42,752 nucleotides of DNA, taken from contig JAUZNZ010000035.1 of the NCBI GenBank assembly GCA_030706735.1, positions 1-42,752 on the forward strand. The letters run 5' to 3'. The stretch comes from Bacteroidota bacterium. Its GTDB lineage: Bacteria; Bacteroidota; Bacteroidia; Chitinophagales; Chitinophagaceae. Positions 26,588 through 34,770 of the stretch are shown here, in pieces (the stretch's first letter is position 1; each line of letters starts with the position of its first letter). The notes beneath the pieces are model-generated. The model worked only from the letters and a program-made list of their open reading frames with translations. It made no database searches and had not been told where the DNA came from. The position numbers and the translations under genes are program-made.

Positions 26588-26672
26588 TACCCCCACCCCA
26601 CTTTGCTTTTTTGAAATATAAAATGGATTGATGGCCCCCCTGCTAAAGAAGTGAATTTTTTTGCAATCAATG
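26588..26672. repeat. Island repeat copy D (truncated)
   Basis: Has the left end (CCCCCACCCCACTTTGC), the body with TGATGGCCCCCCTGC, and only the left arm (GAAGTGAATTTTTTTGCAA). The right arm and right end are missing, and the neighbouring gene's stop codon abuts it at 26673. Confidence 0.7.
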
Positions 26673-27083
26673 TCATAATTCATCAAAGTGCTTCAGGCAT
26701 AATCGCAGATCCTTGGCCGCTTTCAATATTTCTCGACCAATCAAATTACTGGGAGAGAAATTAGCAAAGAACTCATTGTTCAGAAGAATTTCTTGTTTAT
26801 CTAATCTTGAAATAATGACTTCATTCAGCTTTCTCAGGTCCATTATTCCTTCCTTATCGTTGAATTTTGGCATTTGTCCATCATGCAACAAGTATAGTCG
26901 TACCAGAAAATAATCTTCTAGATTTTCATAGGATATGGAAATTTCCTTCTCCTGACTTCGAAAACGCAAATCATAATAGACATTCGCCCTGATTTCCTCA
27001 TCTCTAATCCAAAATGAATACTCCGTAATCAGATAAATAAAATATCTTTTTACTTCTTCAAAATATGCCGCTGCATCAATCAT
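26673..27083 (-). CDS. Immunity-like small protein
   Basis: 136 residues from the ATG at 27083 (MIDAAAYFEEVKRYF); a TTG 33 nt upstream is in frame but adds an unstructured start. Sequence: an N-terminal helix, an acidic/aromatic beta region (EKEISISYENLEDYFLVRLYLL), then helices (LRKLNEVIISRLDKQEILL, GREILKAAKDLRLCLKHF). No export signal. Size and composition fit immunity proteins next to polymorphic toxins; no family named. Its 3' end fuses directly to the truncated repeat copy D. Confidence 0.75.
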   Translation of the reverse strand: MIDAAAYFEEVKRYFIYLITEYSFWIRDEEIRANVYYDLRFRSQEKEISISYENLEDYFLVRLYLLHDGQMPKFNDKEGIMDLRKLNEVIISRLDKQEILLNNEFFANFSPSNLIGREILKAAKDLRLCLKHFDEL

Positions 27084-27243
27084 AGCATGGTAGTAATTTT
27101 TCCCATTTGGATGCAAATAATCGCCGCTCCCTCGAATCCAAGCGTCATCTTTTCAAGCTTTAAAATTGGGATATTTCTGGTCTGGTCCACTGCGCCACAT
27201 GAAAACAAAAAAATGGCATAAAGCCATCGCCGGCAGGCCGTGG

Positions 27244-27374
27244 CCTCACCCCCTATGCTTTTTTTGAAATAAAATACGGGTTGCTGGACCTCCTGTCAAG
27301 AAAGTGAACTTTTCGCAATTAATTGAAAATAAGACAATTATAAAAAGTTCACTTTCTTGCACGGGGTATTTTGC
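27244..27374. repeat. Island repeat copy E (left part and arms)
   Basis: Left end CACCCCCTATGC, body with GGACCTCCTGTCAAG, and the longest arms of the family: AAGAAAGTGAACTTTT (27298-27313) and AAAAGTTCACTTTCTT (27343-27358), a perfect 16-bp inverted repeat around a 29-nt loop containing CAATTAATTG. The ATTTTGC block ends at 27374. No G-rich right end recognised. Confidence 0.75.
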
Positions 27375-27448
27375 TAGTGATTTCACTTCCGAAAAGCAAC
27401 CACAACCCGTATAGATGAGGCTGGCACTTTCTGCCATGACAATCGTCG

Positions 27449-28099
27449 CTATGAACTTAACATCTTCAACAACTCCCGCTTTTGTTCTTTTGACAATTTC
27501 AAATCACGGCCTTTAAGAATGCGGACAACATGATCTTTCAGAATAAGTATGTCCTTTCTCTTTCTGTGGGATTCATAGAAATAAGCAAACCGATAGAACG
27601 CATAATTATTGTTGGTCCGTTGAGCAATGGCCAACAACTTTAAGAATAGTTCATGATACTTTTCGTCGATAGCAGATAGATTCAATGCCGCCTGAAATTT
27701 TAAAAGGAAATTTCTTACCTTCTTTAATATAGTTGAGTTTATCGCCTCATATTTATTTCGACCGATTGTAGTTCGTAGCGAATACAGATAATCAACAAAG
27801 GCAAGCCGAAAATCATATTTCCCACTGTAAAAAAATTTCAGCAAATGGTCTAGAAGATTGCTATTATAATATTCAACCTTAATTGACAGTTCCATCAGTT
27901 GAATAAGCAGGTCTGACTTTTGTGATGAGCATTTGCGCCTGATAAACTCTTTGTAAAATGAGGTATTGTTGTCAGACAGAAACAAACCATGCTCTTCAAT
28001 AAATTCTTCCCTGGTTCCATTTTTGGAGAATATCTTTTCCAGTTCATTTTTGTTAATTTTCCGGGGATTTCCATTCATAATTGTAGTTCGTTTATTCAT
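27449..28099 (-). CDS. Unrecognised helical protein, 216 aa
   Basis: Starts MNKRTTIMNGNPRKINKNEL from the ATG at 28099, 28 nt after the upstream gene's stop. A TTG at 28180 is in frame but would overlap that gene by 53 nt. Predicted all-helical, Lys/Leu/Tyr-rich, no signal peptide; segments such as LLIQLMELSIKVEYYNSNLLDHLLKFF and YAFYRFAYFYESHRKRKD suggest a HEAT/TPR-like helical solenoid. Co-directional with and probably co-transcribed after 28128-28487. Function unknown. Confidence 0.75.
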   Translation of the reverse strand: MNKRTTIMNGNPRKINKNELEKIFSKNGTREEFIEEHGLFLSDNNTSFYKEFIRRKCSSQKSDLLIQLMELSIKVEYYNSNLLDHLLKFFYSGKYDFRLAFVDYLYSLRTTIGRNKYEAINSTILKKVRNFLLKFQAALNLSAIDEKYHELFLKLLAIAQRTNNNYAFYRFAYFYESHRKRKDILILKDHVVRILKGRDLKLSKEQKRELLKMLSS

Positions 28100-28127
28100 T
28101 TCCCACTCTAATTGCCGCCGGGTTGTC

Positions 28128-28487
28128 TCAAGATCTACGTTCACTATAATATTTCCTAACCGGTCCGTGCAGAATTTCAAAAATCCCTCTGGCTTCCGGA
28201 AGGGTCAGGCGCACCTGATCTTCCAACTCCTTTTTTGCAATACCATGGCAAACTTCATTTAACGCTTGATGCATCATGGCAAGCTCTTCAATCGAAAAAC
28301 CTTCAGCCTTTGGAGTTCCCAGCTTGTCCACCAGACTCCGATATTCCTCAGCATCAAACCCGGTTCTTGTGAACAAATCACATTCAAGGTTTTCGATAAT
28401 GAATACGATAATATTTACCATGATCGCGATCTCCGCATTTTCGAATCTCAGAAAATAATTCGATTCGTCAATTTCTTTGATTAGCAT
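28128..28487 (-). CDS. Unrecognised small protein, 119 aa
   Basis: ATG at 28487. Begins MLIKEIDESNYFLRFENAEIAIMVNIIVFII, alpha/beta in character and without a classical signal peptide. The rest is helical (GFSIEELAMMHQALNEVCHG) and ends PVRKYYSERRS. Family not recognised. First gene of the pair with 27449-28099 and the rightmost gene of the AT-rich island. Confidence 0.7.
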   Translation of the reverse strand: MLIKEIDESNYFLRFENAEIAIMVNIIVFIIENLECDLFTRTGFDAEEYRSLVDKLGTPKAEGFSIEELAMMHQALNEVCHGIAKKELEDQVRLTLPEARGIFEILHGPVRKYYSERRS

Positions 28488-28813
28488 TCCGCCTCGATAG
28501 ATTTTATAACAATAGGACTACTATTCGACGTTACTCTTCGGGTAAAAGGCGTACGGGTCGACACTAATCGTCAACGTAACGATGTTGTCTTACCCAAAGT
28601 CAAAATCCAGATTAATATGTCTAAAATCAACGGCTTCGCCGGTGAGTGCAAATTTTCTTGATTTTAGAGCCTTTATGATCGTTTATTCTGCTTGGCCTCC
28701 CCTTGCCGCCTCACAGTCCAATTTATAACCGTTCTGCGAATCCGTCAAGCATAAACTGACCTGCGCGCAATTTTGGAAACGGACGTGCACGAAAGAATAC
28801 TGCTGAGCGCGCC
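28488..28813. other. Gene-free 326-bp island border with inverted repeats
   Basis: No convincing gene. It contains a perfect 10-bp inverted repeat, TCTAAAATCA (28620-28629) and TGATTTTAGA (28659-28668), enclosing a CGGC-TTC-GCCG hairpin. A second set of nested arms lies upstream (GGGTAA..TTACCC around ATCGT..ACGAT, about 28538-28606). Composition grades back to the backbone here. Confidence 0.5.
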
Positions 28814-30091
28814 CTATTTAACCAGGAATGATGCTGTCATCGGCGAACCGCCTTGCTGAAGCTGCATCGCGCGGACAAAATAGACGCCCGGCGCGAGTCT
28901 TCCGCGAAAATCGATCCGTACGACGGAGGCGCCGGCCGCAAGGATCTGGCGTTGTATCAATCTGCCGTCGGCAGCCAGGATATCGACCTGCCTGGAGGTT
29001 ACGCCGTCGGCGCCCGCCGCATTTGGCGCATCGAAGAGAATATTAATATGATCATTGGCCGGATTCGGATAGATCGAGATCCCGCGACCTGCACTGCCCA
29101 TCTCGACCATCCTGATGATCGAATACACCGGGTTCATGCCCGGATCGGTCCACTTCAAACGGAAATACCATTTCCCCGCGATGCCCCGCGATGCGGAAGG
29201 CGTCGCAGTCGCCATCGCAGCCGATGGCGCCGAACCCAGATCCGCAACAAAGGAATAATCTTGCTCAGCCGCCGCGACTGAAGACCCGCCTCCCGCAGCA
29301 CCCGAAGCCGCAAACGAGCCCGCCGCATCAAAATGCTGCCCGTCACGGCTTTCTTCAATCTCATACACGCGTCCCGGCTGCTCATTGACGGCCCCCCAGC
29401 TCAGGAGAACGGAACGGGGGTCCTGCAACTCCGCAGTCCAATGCGTCAGCGCAGCGGCCAACAGCCCCGCCTTACAATAAGTATAGGTCAGCGAAAAGTG
29501 TACGGTGTCGTGCGCCGTGGCGCTATAGGCATAGCTCGAGTTATTGTTCGTATGGATGTCGGTATAGGTGATGGGCTCATAGTCGAAGTTTAACATGCCC
29601 GAACCGACAAAGGAGGCTACTGCCCCGCTAATGCTGTCCGTATTGTTATAATTGCCCATCAGGCTAAAGGGAGGCTTCACCACCTGTGCGCCGGGTACCA
29701 GCGAATAGGCGCCGAGGCTTTGCTCGACCGTATTGCTGTACGGAACGCTCAGGGCCGGGCTGCTGATCTGCTCTACCCTGCCCACCAGGATCGTGTAGGT
29801 GCTGGGTACCACATCCGCATTCTTGAGCGTAAAACCGTAACTCAGGGAAACGCTGGTATTCAGTTTGACCGACATCAGGGTACCTGAATCGGGGCTCCAT
29901 TTGGGAAAGCTGACCGCATAGCTGCCATAACCGATCCCCTTGACCAGGGTGTCGTAGGTCCGGGTAGCCATGCTGTTCCCGCACTGAGCGGAGACGGAAG
30001 ACGGGGTCGCAATATATAAAATACTGATAATCAGCCACAGAATGTGGCTTAAAAAAAGGGTTTTCCAGGAGTAAAGGTTCTTGGTCTTCAA
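28814..30091 (-). CDS. T9SS cargo protein with choice-of-anchor E-like domain
   Basis: 425 residues. The start is TTG at 30091; an in-frame stop lies shortly upstream and no ATG precedes the signal peptide (LFLSHILWLIISILYIATPSSVSAQ). An N-terminal beta domain at about 38-225 (TYDTLVKGIGYGSYAVSFPKWSPDSGTL, LSYGFTLKN) resembles choice-of-anchor E domains. Next comes a fibronectin-like stretch (LLSWGAVNEQPGRVYEIEES..) and a T9SS type A C-terminus from about 340 (ISIYPNPANDHINILFD). It should be secreted or surface-bound; no enzyme motif seen. A broken duplicate of its C-terminal third lies inside the island at 25329-25755. Confidence 0.85.
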   Translation of the reverse strand: MKTKNLYSWKTLFLSHILWLIISILYIATPSSVSAQCGNSMATRTYDTLVKGIGYGSYAVSFPKWSPDSGTLMSVKLNTSVSLSYGFTLKNADVVPSTYTILVGRVEQISSPALSVPYSNTVEQSLGAYSLVPGAQVVKPPFSLMGNYNNTDSISGAVASFVGSGMLNFDYEPITYTDIHTNNNSSYAYSATAHDTVHFSLTYTYCKAGLLAAALTHWTAELQDPRSVLLSWGAVNEQPGRVYEIEESRDGQHFDAAGSFAASGAAGGGSSVAAAEQDYSFVADLGSAPSAAMATATPSASRGIAGKWYFRLKWTDPGMNPVYSIIRMVEMGSAGRGISIYPNPANDHINILFDAPNAAGADGVTSRQVDILAADGRLIQRQILAAGASVVRIDFRGRLAPGVYFVRAMQLQQGGSPMTASFLVK

Positions 30092-30173
30092 TTGGCTTAT
30101 GGATTATTGGACTTCTTTATATATAACTCCTCACGGGCTGCATTTATTGCCGTCGGCGGCCATTTTGCACCCC

Positions 30174-30199
30174 AAAACAAAAGGCCCCTTACGGGGCCC
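30174..30199 (-). terminator. Intrinsic terminator for the 30225-31349 gene
   Basis: Leftward reading: GGGCCCC, loop GTAA, GGGGCC, then TTTTGTTTT. It sits about 26 nt beyond the stop of the upstream T9SS gene, at the expected place. Confidence 0.8.
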
Positions 30200-30224
30200 T
30201 TTGAAAACTAGTTTAAAGAAGGTT

Positions 30225-31349
30225 CTATTGACGGGAGATGAACAGTTTGCTGATCTGACGGGTACCGTCTGCGCCCGTCACCAGGATCAGGTAATTGCCC
30301 TGCGGATAGCTGCCAACCGGCAAGCTGATCGTAGTGCCCGCACCATTTTCCAGTTTCTTCTCGGAGAGCGTCTGGCCGGACTGGTTCAGGAGACGAATGC
30401 TCATCATGCCCGATCCTAAATGGCTGCTCAGGCTGATATTGACCACATCGATCGCAGGATTGGGGAATACACTGATACCGCTAACCAGACCCGTGCGTAC
30501 CAACCTGATCGTCGAAAAAGTCGGCTTGCCGTCCCTATCGATAATCTGAAGGCGGTAGTCATTAACCCCGGAACCAGGCGTGCCGTCAACGAAAGAGTAA
30601 TTCTTCGGCAGGGAAGAGAACCCGGCCGCAGGCAAAGTGCCAATGGTAGTCCAGCTAGAACCTCCGTTCGTGCTGCGCTCTACCGCAAAATGATCGGTGT
30701 TTGATTCCTGTGCGGTAGTCCAGTTCAGCGAAACGGCGTTGCCATCGATGGCTGCCTCAAAGCTGGCCAGGGTGATCGGCAACGGACCGGAACCGGTAAG
30801 ACCTACCGGCCCGCTCAGGAAGTTCCCGCCCTGAATGGTGGTTTGGAGCTGGGGCGTTCCATCAGACCCGAAAATGCTCCAGGGGCCATTTCCGACCTGC
30901 TTCAGGTAAGTGCTATTCTGCGCGAAGATGCCATCCCAGGTCGCAGTACCCGTCGCATCAACAAATGAATTGGAATACAATATTTTAAGCTTGGTATTGT
31001 CCAACCCGGCAGAGCTCAGGATGATGTTATGGGCGGACGTGAAATTGGACGCGCCCGATCCGGCAATGATCAGCTGGGCGGATCCTACGCCATCGGACCC
31101 GAGCACCAGCGCGGAAGTCCCGGTAAGCGTGACGTGCACGTCCAGGGTCACCTTGACGTTGGAATTGATAGTGATCAGGCAATTAGAACAATTGGTGGGA
31201 GGTCTGCCATTCGGATCCCAGGGGGTTCCGGCGCCGGAACTCACGCTCCAATTGCCGTTGCGCACGGCGGTATAAGTCTGGGCAGAAGCCCCATTCGCAA
31301 AAGTCAGCATAGAAAGCACGGCTGTTGCCAGAACGTAAACATGTTTCAT
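30225..31349 (-). CDS. T9SS cargo protein, 374 aa
   Basis: Signal peptide MKHVYVLATAVLSMLTFANGASAQ. Residues about 25-190 are a beta-rich domain (YTAVRNGNWSVSSGAGTPWDPNG, NCSNCLITINSNVKVTLDVHV, LVLGSDGVGSAQLIIAG) of the kind found in surface beta-helix proteins. A linker module follows (LASFEAAIDGNAVSLNWTTAQESNTDHFAVERS), and a T9SS type A domain starts at about 295 (ISVFPNPAIDVVNISLS, ending KLFISRQ). Predicted surface or extracellular protein of unknown role. Single-gene unit with its own terminator; it shares direction with the neighbouring T9SS gene. Confidence 0.85.
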   Translation of the reverse strand: MKHVYVLATAVLSMLTFANGASAQTYTAVRNGNWSVSSGAGTPWDPNGRPPTNCSNCLITINSNVKVTLDVHVTLTGTSALVLGSDGVGSAQLIIAGSGASNFTSAHNIILSSAGLDNTKLKILYSNSFVDATGTATWDGIFAQNSTYLKQVGNGPWSIFGSDGTPQLQTTIQGGNFLSGPVGLTGSGPLPITLASFEAAIDGNAVSLNWTTAQESNTDHFAVERSTNGGSSWTTIGTLPAAGFSSLPKNYSFVDGTPGSGVNDYRLQIIDRDGKPTFSTIRLVRTGLVSGISVFPNPAIDVVNISLSSHLGSGMMSIRLLNQSGQTLSEKKLENGAGTTISLPVGSYPQGNYLILVTGADGTRQISKLFISRQ

Positions 31350-31709
31350 GTTCAGGTTAATTTAAATAATAATTGAATGTGGTTTGAGTGCGTCAGGGTC
31401 TTAACCCAGCTCGCATTAGGTAAACCATAGTCAATGGATCGGAGGTAAGCTTTCTAAAGATGAATTGGATCGAATGGCTGCGCGTGGAATAAGCGGCAAC
31501 ATAGGCTGATTGGTAAGTCACAGATCGTCGAAGGGAATTACAAGGATACGTGGTTGAGGCGCTAGCTATAGGAGAAATGGTACGCGTTAATAGTAAGACA
31601 AAAATATAAAAAAAGCGATAGGTTGTATATTAAAAACGGGAAAAAATTTAATTTATGTCCTCCCGGAGCATGTCCGGATTGGGGCTGCCAGTGGCTGCGC
31701 CCGGTGGGA
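31350..31709. other. Gene-free 360-bp region upstream of the T9SS gene
   Basis: No credible coding frame. A leftward box TATTTTTG (31599-31606) matches the -7 consensus but has no TTG at the right distance and would imply a 250-nt leader, so it is only a weak promoter candidate. A short inverted repeat CCGGA-GCATG-TCCGG at 31663-31677, followed leftward by AT-rich sequence ending in six T, may terminate rnc weakly. Confidence 0.4.
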
Positions 31710-32441
31710 TCAGGCCGTTTCTTCGCCTGCATCTATCTTATTGATTCCCAGCTTATCAAGTGCCGTTTGGGCGGCGATCTGGCTGGCGTCCTTCTTGTTA
31801 TAGGCCTTCCCCTGGGAAAGCAGCTCCCCGTCAACGACCGCCCCTACCGTAAACAGGCGCCTACCCCCCTCGATCCGCTCGTCCAGGGTCTCGAATTCCA
31901 GGTTCTTGCCATTCTTATTGGCCCAGCCATAGAGCTTATTCTTATGGTTGATCTCCAGGTTCTCCAGGTCATCCAGGAACAAATAGGGCTGGATGATCCG
32001 TTCGATCACCCATTTCCGGCTCTTGTCAAACCCCTTGTCCAGGTAAATGGCCCCGACAATGGCCTCCAGGGTATTGCCGAAGATCTGGCTCATCTTCAGG
32101 CTGCCGTCGAATTTATTGAAATTGCTGATCTTCTTGAGCCCCATCTTGATCGCAATCTCATTAAGCTGGTTCCTGTTAACCATCTTGCTTCGCATCTCTG
32201 TCAGAAAGCCTTCTTCTTTATAGGGATATTTCTTAAATAAAAAATCCGCGATGATCGCGCTCAGGATGGCATCGCCCAGGTACTCCAACCGCTCATTGTT
32301 CTCATCGGCCCCGTCCTTGACGGAACGATGAGTAAGTGCTGTACGATATAGAACGTCCTTTCCCGGAACGAAGCCCAGCACGTTCCGAAGCTGTTCTTTG
32401 AACGAAGCGGTAGCGCCATTCCCCCTTATGATGCGATGCAT
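31710..32441 (-). CDS. rnc: Ribonuclease III
   Basis: 243 residues. It cleaves double-stranded RNA in rRNA maturation and RNA decay. The catalytic signature NNERLEYLGDAIL is at 48-60, the second acidic motif GNTLEAIVGAIYLD near 115, and a C-terminal double-stranded RNA-binding domain covers about 165-240 (NKLYGWANKNGKNLEFETL, AYNKKDASQIAAQTALDKL). The ATG at 32441 is preferred to the in-frame GTG at 32450. Third gene of acpP-fabF-rnc, an order common in Bacteroidota, 71 nt after fabF. Confidence 0.95.
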   Translation of the reverse strand: MHRIIRGNGATASFKEQLRNVLGFVPGKDVLYRTALTHRSVKDGADENNERLEYLGDAILSAIIADFLFKKYPYKEEGFLTEMRSKMVNRNQLNEIAIKMGLKKISNFNKFDGSLKMSQIFGNTLEAIVGAIYLDKGFDKSRKWVIERIIQPYLFLDDLENLEINHKNKLYGWANKNGKNLEFETLDERIEGGRRLFTVGAVVDGELLSQGKAYNKKDASQIAAQTALDKLGINKIDAGEETA

Positions 32442-32512
32442 TATCCCCACCCTAACAAGCTACAATTTTTTTGCCCTATTAAAAAATAAATCGGCCCTCA
32501 GACAAGACAGGA

Positions 32513-33766
32513 TCAAGCCTGGTACTTCTTTATGATGACGCAGGCATTGTGGCCGCCAAACCCGAAGGTATTGCTCAGTGCGGCCCGGACAGTCTTCCGT
32601 TGTGGTTTCGCGAAGGTAAAGTTCAACCTGGGGTCGAGTTCAGGATCGTCGGTAAAGTGGTTGATCGTGGGCGGCACCTCGTCGTTCACTACGCTCATGA
32701 GACAGGCGATCGCCTCTACCACGCCGGCAGCCCCAAGACAATGGCCGGTCATGGACTTCGTGGAACTAATATTCACACGGAATGCACTCTCCCCAAACAC
32801 GTCCATGATCGCCTTGATCTCGGCAATGTCTCCAAGGGGAGTGGACGTGCCATGGGTATTGATGTAATCGATGTCGTCCGGTTTCATCCGCGCATCCTTT
32901 AACGCGGCGTTCATCACATTCTTGGCGCCCAATCCCTCCGGATGTGGCGCAGTGATATGATAGGCGTCCGCGGTGGCGCCGCAGCCGGCTATCTCGGCAT
33001 AGATCTTCGCCCCGCGAGCCTTCGCGTGTTCCAGCTCCTCCAGGACCATCACGCCAGCACCCTCGCCCATGACAAAACCATCCCGGTCCTTGTCATAAGG
33101 CCTGCTGGCCGTCCCGGGCGCGTCATTGCGCTCGCTGAGCGCCTTCATGGCATTGAACCCCCCGACCCCGGCCTCGCTGATCACCGCCTCCGAACCGCCG
33201 CCGAGGATGATGTCGGCCATGCCGAGCCGGATCAGATTAAAGGCCTCCATGATGGCATTCGTAGACGATGCGCAAGCGCTGACCACGGAGAAGTTCGGAC
33301 CGCGGAAACCATGTCGCATCGAAATATGCCCCGAGGCGATGTCGAGGATCATCTTGGGAATGAAAAAAGGATTGAACCGCGGGGTGCCGTCGCCTTTCGC
33401 GAAATTGATCACCTCTTCCTGAAAGGTGATCAGCCCTCCGATGCCACTGGCAACAACGACGCCGACCCGGTCCGGGTTGACCGAGGTCTTGCTGATGCCG
33501 GCATCGAACACGGCCTCGTCGCTGGCCACCAGGGCCAGCTGCGTGAAGCGGTCTATTTTCCGGGATTCTTTTCTGTCCAGGTATTGCAGGGGATCGAATC
33601 CCTTCAGCTCGCAGGCAAACCGGGTCTTGAATTTCGAGGCGTCGAACAAGGTAATGAAGTCGGCGCCGGATATCCCATTGAGCAGGCCTTTCCAGTAATC
33701 GTTGACATTGTTGCCGACCGGCGTAAGGGCGCCGATCCCTGTGACCACCACTCGTTTCAATTCCAT
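32513..33766 (-). CDS. fabF: 3-oxoacyl-ACP synthase II (FabF)
   Basis: 417 residues, full length. It condenses malonyl-ACP with acyl-ACP in fatty-acid elongation. The Cys-His-His triad is present: C165 in VSACASSTNA, H305 in NTHGTSTPLGD, H342 in MTGHCLGAAG; the N-terminus is VVVTGIGALTPVG. ATG at 33766. It lies 105 nt downstream of acpP and upstream of rnc, and should be co-transcribed from the acpP promoter. Confidence 0.97.
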   Translation of the reverse strand: MELKRVVVTGIGALTPVGNNVNDYWKGLLNGISGADFITLFDASKFKTRFACELKGFDPLQYLDRKESRKIDRFTQLALVASDEAVFDAGISKTSVNPDRVGVVVASGIGGLITFQEEVINFAKGDGTPRFNPFFIPKMILDIASGHISMRHGFRGPNFSVVSACASSTNAIMEAFNLIRLGMADIILGGGSEAVISEAGVGGFNAMKALSERNDAPGTASRPYDKDRDGFVMGEGAGVMVLEELEHAKARGAKIYAEIAGCGATADAYHITAPHPEGLGAKNVMNAALKDARMKPDDIDYINTHGTSTPLGDIAEIKAIMDVFGESAFRVNISSTKSMTGHCLGAAGVVEAIACLMSVVNDEVPPTINHFTDDPELDPRLNFTFAKPQRKTVRAALSNTFGFGGHNACVIIKKYQA

Positions 33767-33871
33767 ATGGCTTTCCCGGGAAATAGTTTTTTTAAGGATA
33801 AATCCGCCTTCTAAGCCTGTTGGCCCGGAAAGGCGGATCGACGCTATGTATAAGAGAACAGAATGCCCTCG

Positions 33872-34108
33872 CTATTTTGCATGCTCTTCCAGATAGGCTA
33901 TAGCCTGGCCTACGGTCGTGATCGTTTCAGCTTGCTCGTCCGGAATGGAAATGTTGAATTCCTTTTCGAATTCCATGATCAATTCAACAGTATCCAAAGA
34001 GTCGGCGCCCAGATCATTGGTGAAGGAAGCCTCATTCGTAACTTCTGCTTCTTCAACGCCCAACTTATCAACAATAATCTTTTTAACCCTTGTAGCGATG
34101 TCTGACAT
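33872..34108 (-). CDS. acpP: Acyl carrier protein
   Basis: 78 residues, acidic, four-helix. The phosphopantetheine attachment serine is S37 in [15 protein letters not shown]. It carries acyl chains for FabF and the other fatty-acid synthesis enzymes. ATG at 34108, with a consensus promoter about 27 nt upstream. First gene of acpP-fabF-rnc. Confidence 0.97.
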   Translation of the reverse strand: MSDIATRVKKIIVDKLGVEEAEVTNEASFTNDLGADSLDTVELIMEFEKEFNISIPDEQAETITTVGQAIAYLEEHAK

Positions 34109-34134
34109 TTTTGTAAATTTTAGTTATACGGCTG

Positions 34135-34168
34135 CAAAAATATAATTTTTGAACTAAACAGAACAAAT
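34135..34168 (-). promoter_or_regulatory. Promoter of acpP-fabF-rnc
   Basis: Leftward: ATTTG (34168-34164) supplies the -33 TTG, a 21-nt spacer follows, then TATTTTTG (34142-34135), an exact TAnnTTTG -7 box. The predicted start lies near 34130, giving a leader of about 22 nt. This is the best consensus promoter in the window. Confidence 0.7.
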
Positions 34169-34307
34169 ACGCCATTTTTAATTTCCACTTTTAATAGCTA
34201 TGCAAGCCTTTTTTAACCCTTTTCCATTTTTTGCGCCCAATTGTACCCCGGAATTGATAAATTTAGATAACTTCGACATCCCGGCGGATATAAACCTCAG
34301 TAACAGC

Positions 34308-34736
34308 ATGGCACTTAAGATGATAGATCACGGTACGAAGGAATACCAGCAAATGGTGCATTTGCGCATGGAGATCCTGCGCAAACCACTGGGACTATCA
34401 TTCGACGCGGCCGAGCTTGAAAGAGAGAAGGACGATATCCTCATGGGCGCCTTCGAGGACGAAAAGCTCCTGGGTTGCTGTCTGCTGACCCAACTGAACA
34501 AAGATACGCTCCGATTGAGGCAAATGGCCGTGCCGAACAGCATGCAGGGAAAGGGTATCGGCCGCGCCCTGATGATCTTCTGCGAGAATGTCGCCCGCGA
34601 CCGTGGCTATAAGCGGCTCATCATGCACGCGCGCAAAACGGCCCTCGGCTTCTACGAAAAACTGGGATACCGCGTATGTGGCGATGAGTTCGTCGAGGTT
34701 ACCATTCCCCATTATATTATGGAAAAAAATCTTTGA
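34308..34736 (+). CDS. GNAT-family N-acetyltransferase
   Basis: 142 residues from the ATG at 34308 (MALKMIDHGTKEYQQMVHLR), which starts the conserved fold. An upstream in-frame ATG at 34200 would add 36 residues of unlikely composition. The acetyl-CoA-binding motif is clear: LRQMAVPNSMQGKGIGRALM (about residues 65-84). The C-terminal part ALGFYEKLGYRVCGDEF (about 110-126) is typical of the superfamily. The acceptor substrate cannot be told from sequence. Divergent from acpP and 34 nt before the convergent mfd stop. Confidence 0.85.
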   Translation: MALKMIDHGTKEYQQMVHLRMEILRKPLGLSFDAAELEREKDDILMGAFEDEKLLGCCLLTQLNKDTLRLRQMAVPNSMQGKGIGRALMIFCENVARDRGYKRLIMHARKTALGFYEKLGYRVCGDEFVEVTIPHYIMEKNL

Positions 34737-34770
34737 GCGCCGCAGGCATCGACCCCGGGCCTCAACCAGG

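Larger units (their letters stand above)
20916..28813. other. AT-rich genomic island of immunity-like genes and repeats
   Basis: Base composition drops visibly from the GC-rich backbone to AT-rich sequence just after the secreted operon and recovers at the T9SS gene starting at 28814. Inside are nine small intact genes (seven leftward, two rightward), three pseudogenes and five copies of one repeat family. No transposase, integrase or toxin is recognisable. The content resembles an orphan immunity-gene island of a polymorphic-toxin system, an inference from gene size, composition, duplication and turnover rather than from named domains. Confidence 0.6.

Noticed and set aside
22473-27374. Island repeats as integron attC sites of a cassette array
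   Set aside because: The arms (AAGTGAAC and GTTCACTT) do not fit the attC core-site consensus (RYYYAAC..GTTRRRY), genes lie in both orientations, and no integrase is present.
22451-27437. Short leftward frames inside repeat copies A, B and E that translate similarly (ESELFI..LFSIN, FTSLTGG)
   Set aside because: Copy C has several stops in the equivalent frame and copy D is truncated. The similarity follows from DNA identity of the repeat, not from coding selection.
28683-28813. Leftward frame of about 43 codons with SFVHVRFQNCAQVSLCLTDS in the border region
   Set aside because: It looks protein-like but has no start of adequate context, a stop just upstream and no recognisable partner; it is not in frame with the T9SS gene that ends at 28814.
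20916-28813. CRISPR array or tRNA-associated integration site
   Set aside because: Repeats are too long, too few and spaced by whole genes; no tRNA gene or fragment is visible at either border.
31599-31606. Leftward TATTTTTG as the promoter of the T9SS gene at 30225-31349
   Set aside because: No TTG at 19-21 nt upstream and a 250-nt leader would be needed; kept only as a weak note.
34200-34307. N-terminal extension of the acetyltransferase from the ATG at 34200
   Set aside because: The added residues (MQAFFNPFPFFAPNC..) lie outside the GNAT fold, and the ATG at 34308 starts exactly at the expected beginning.
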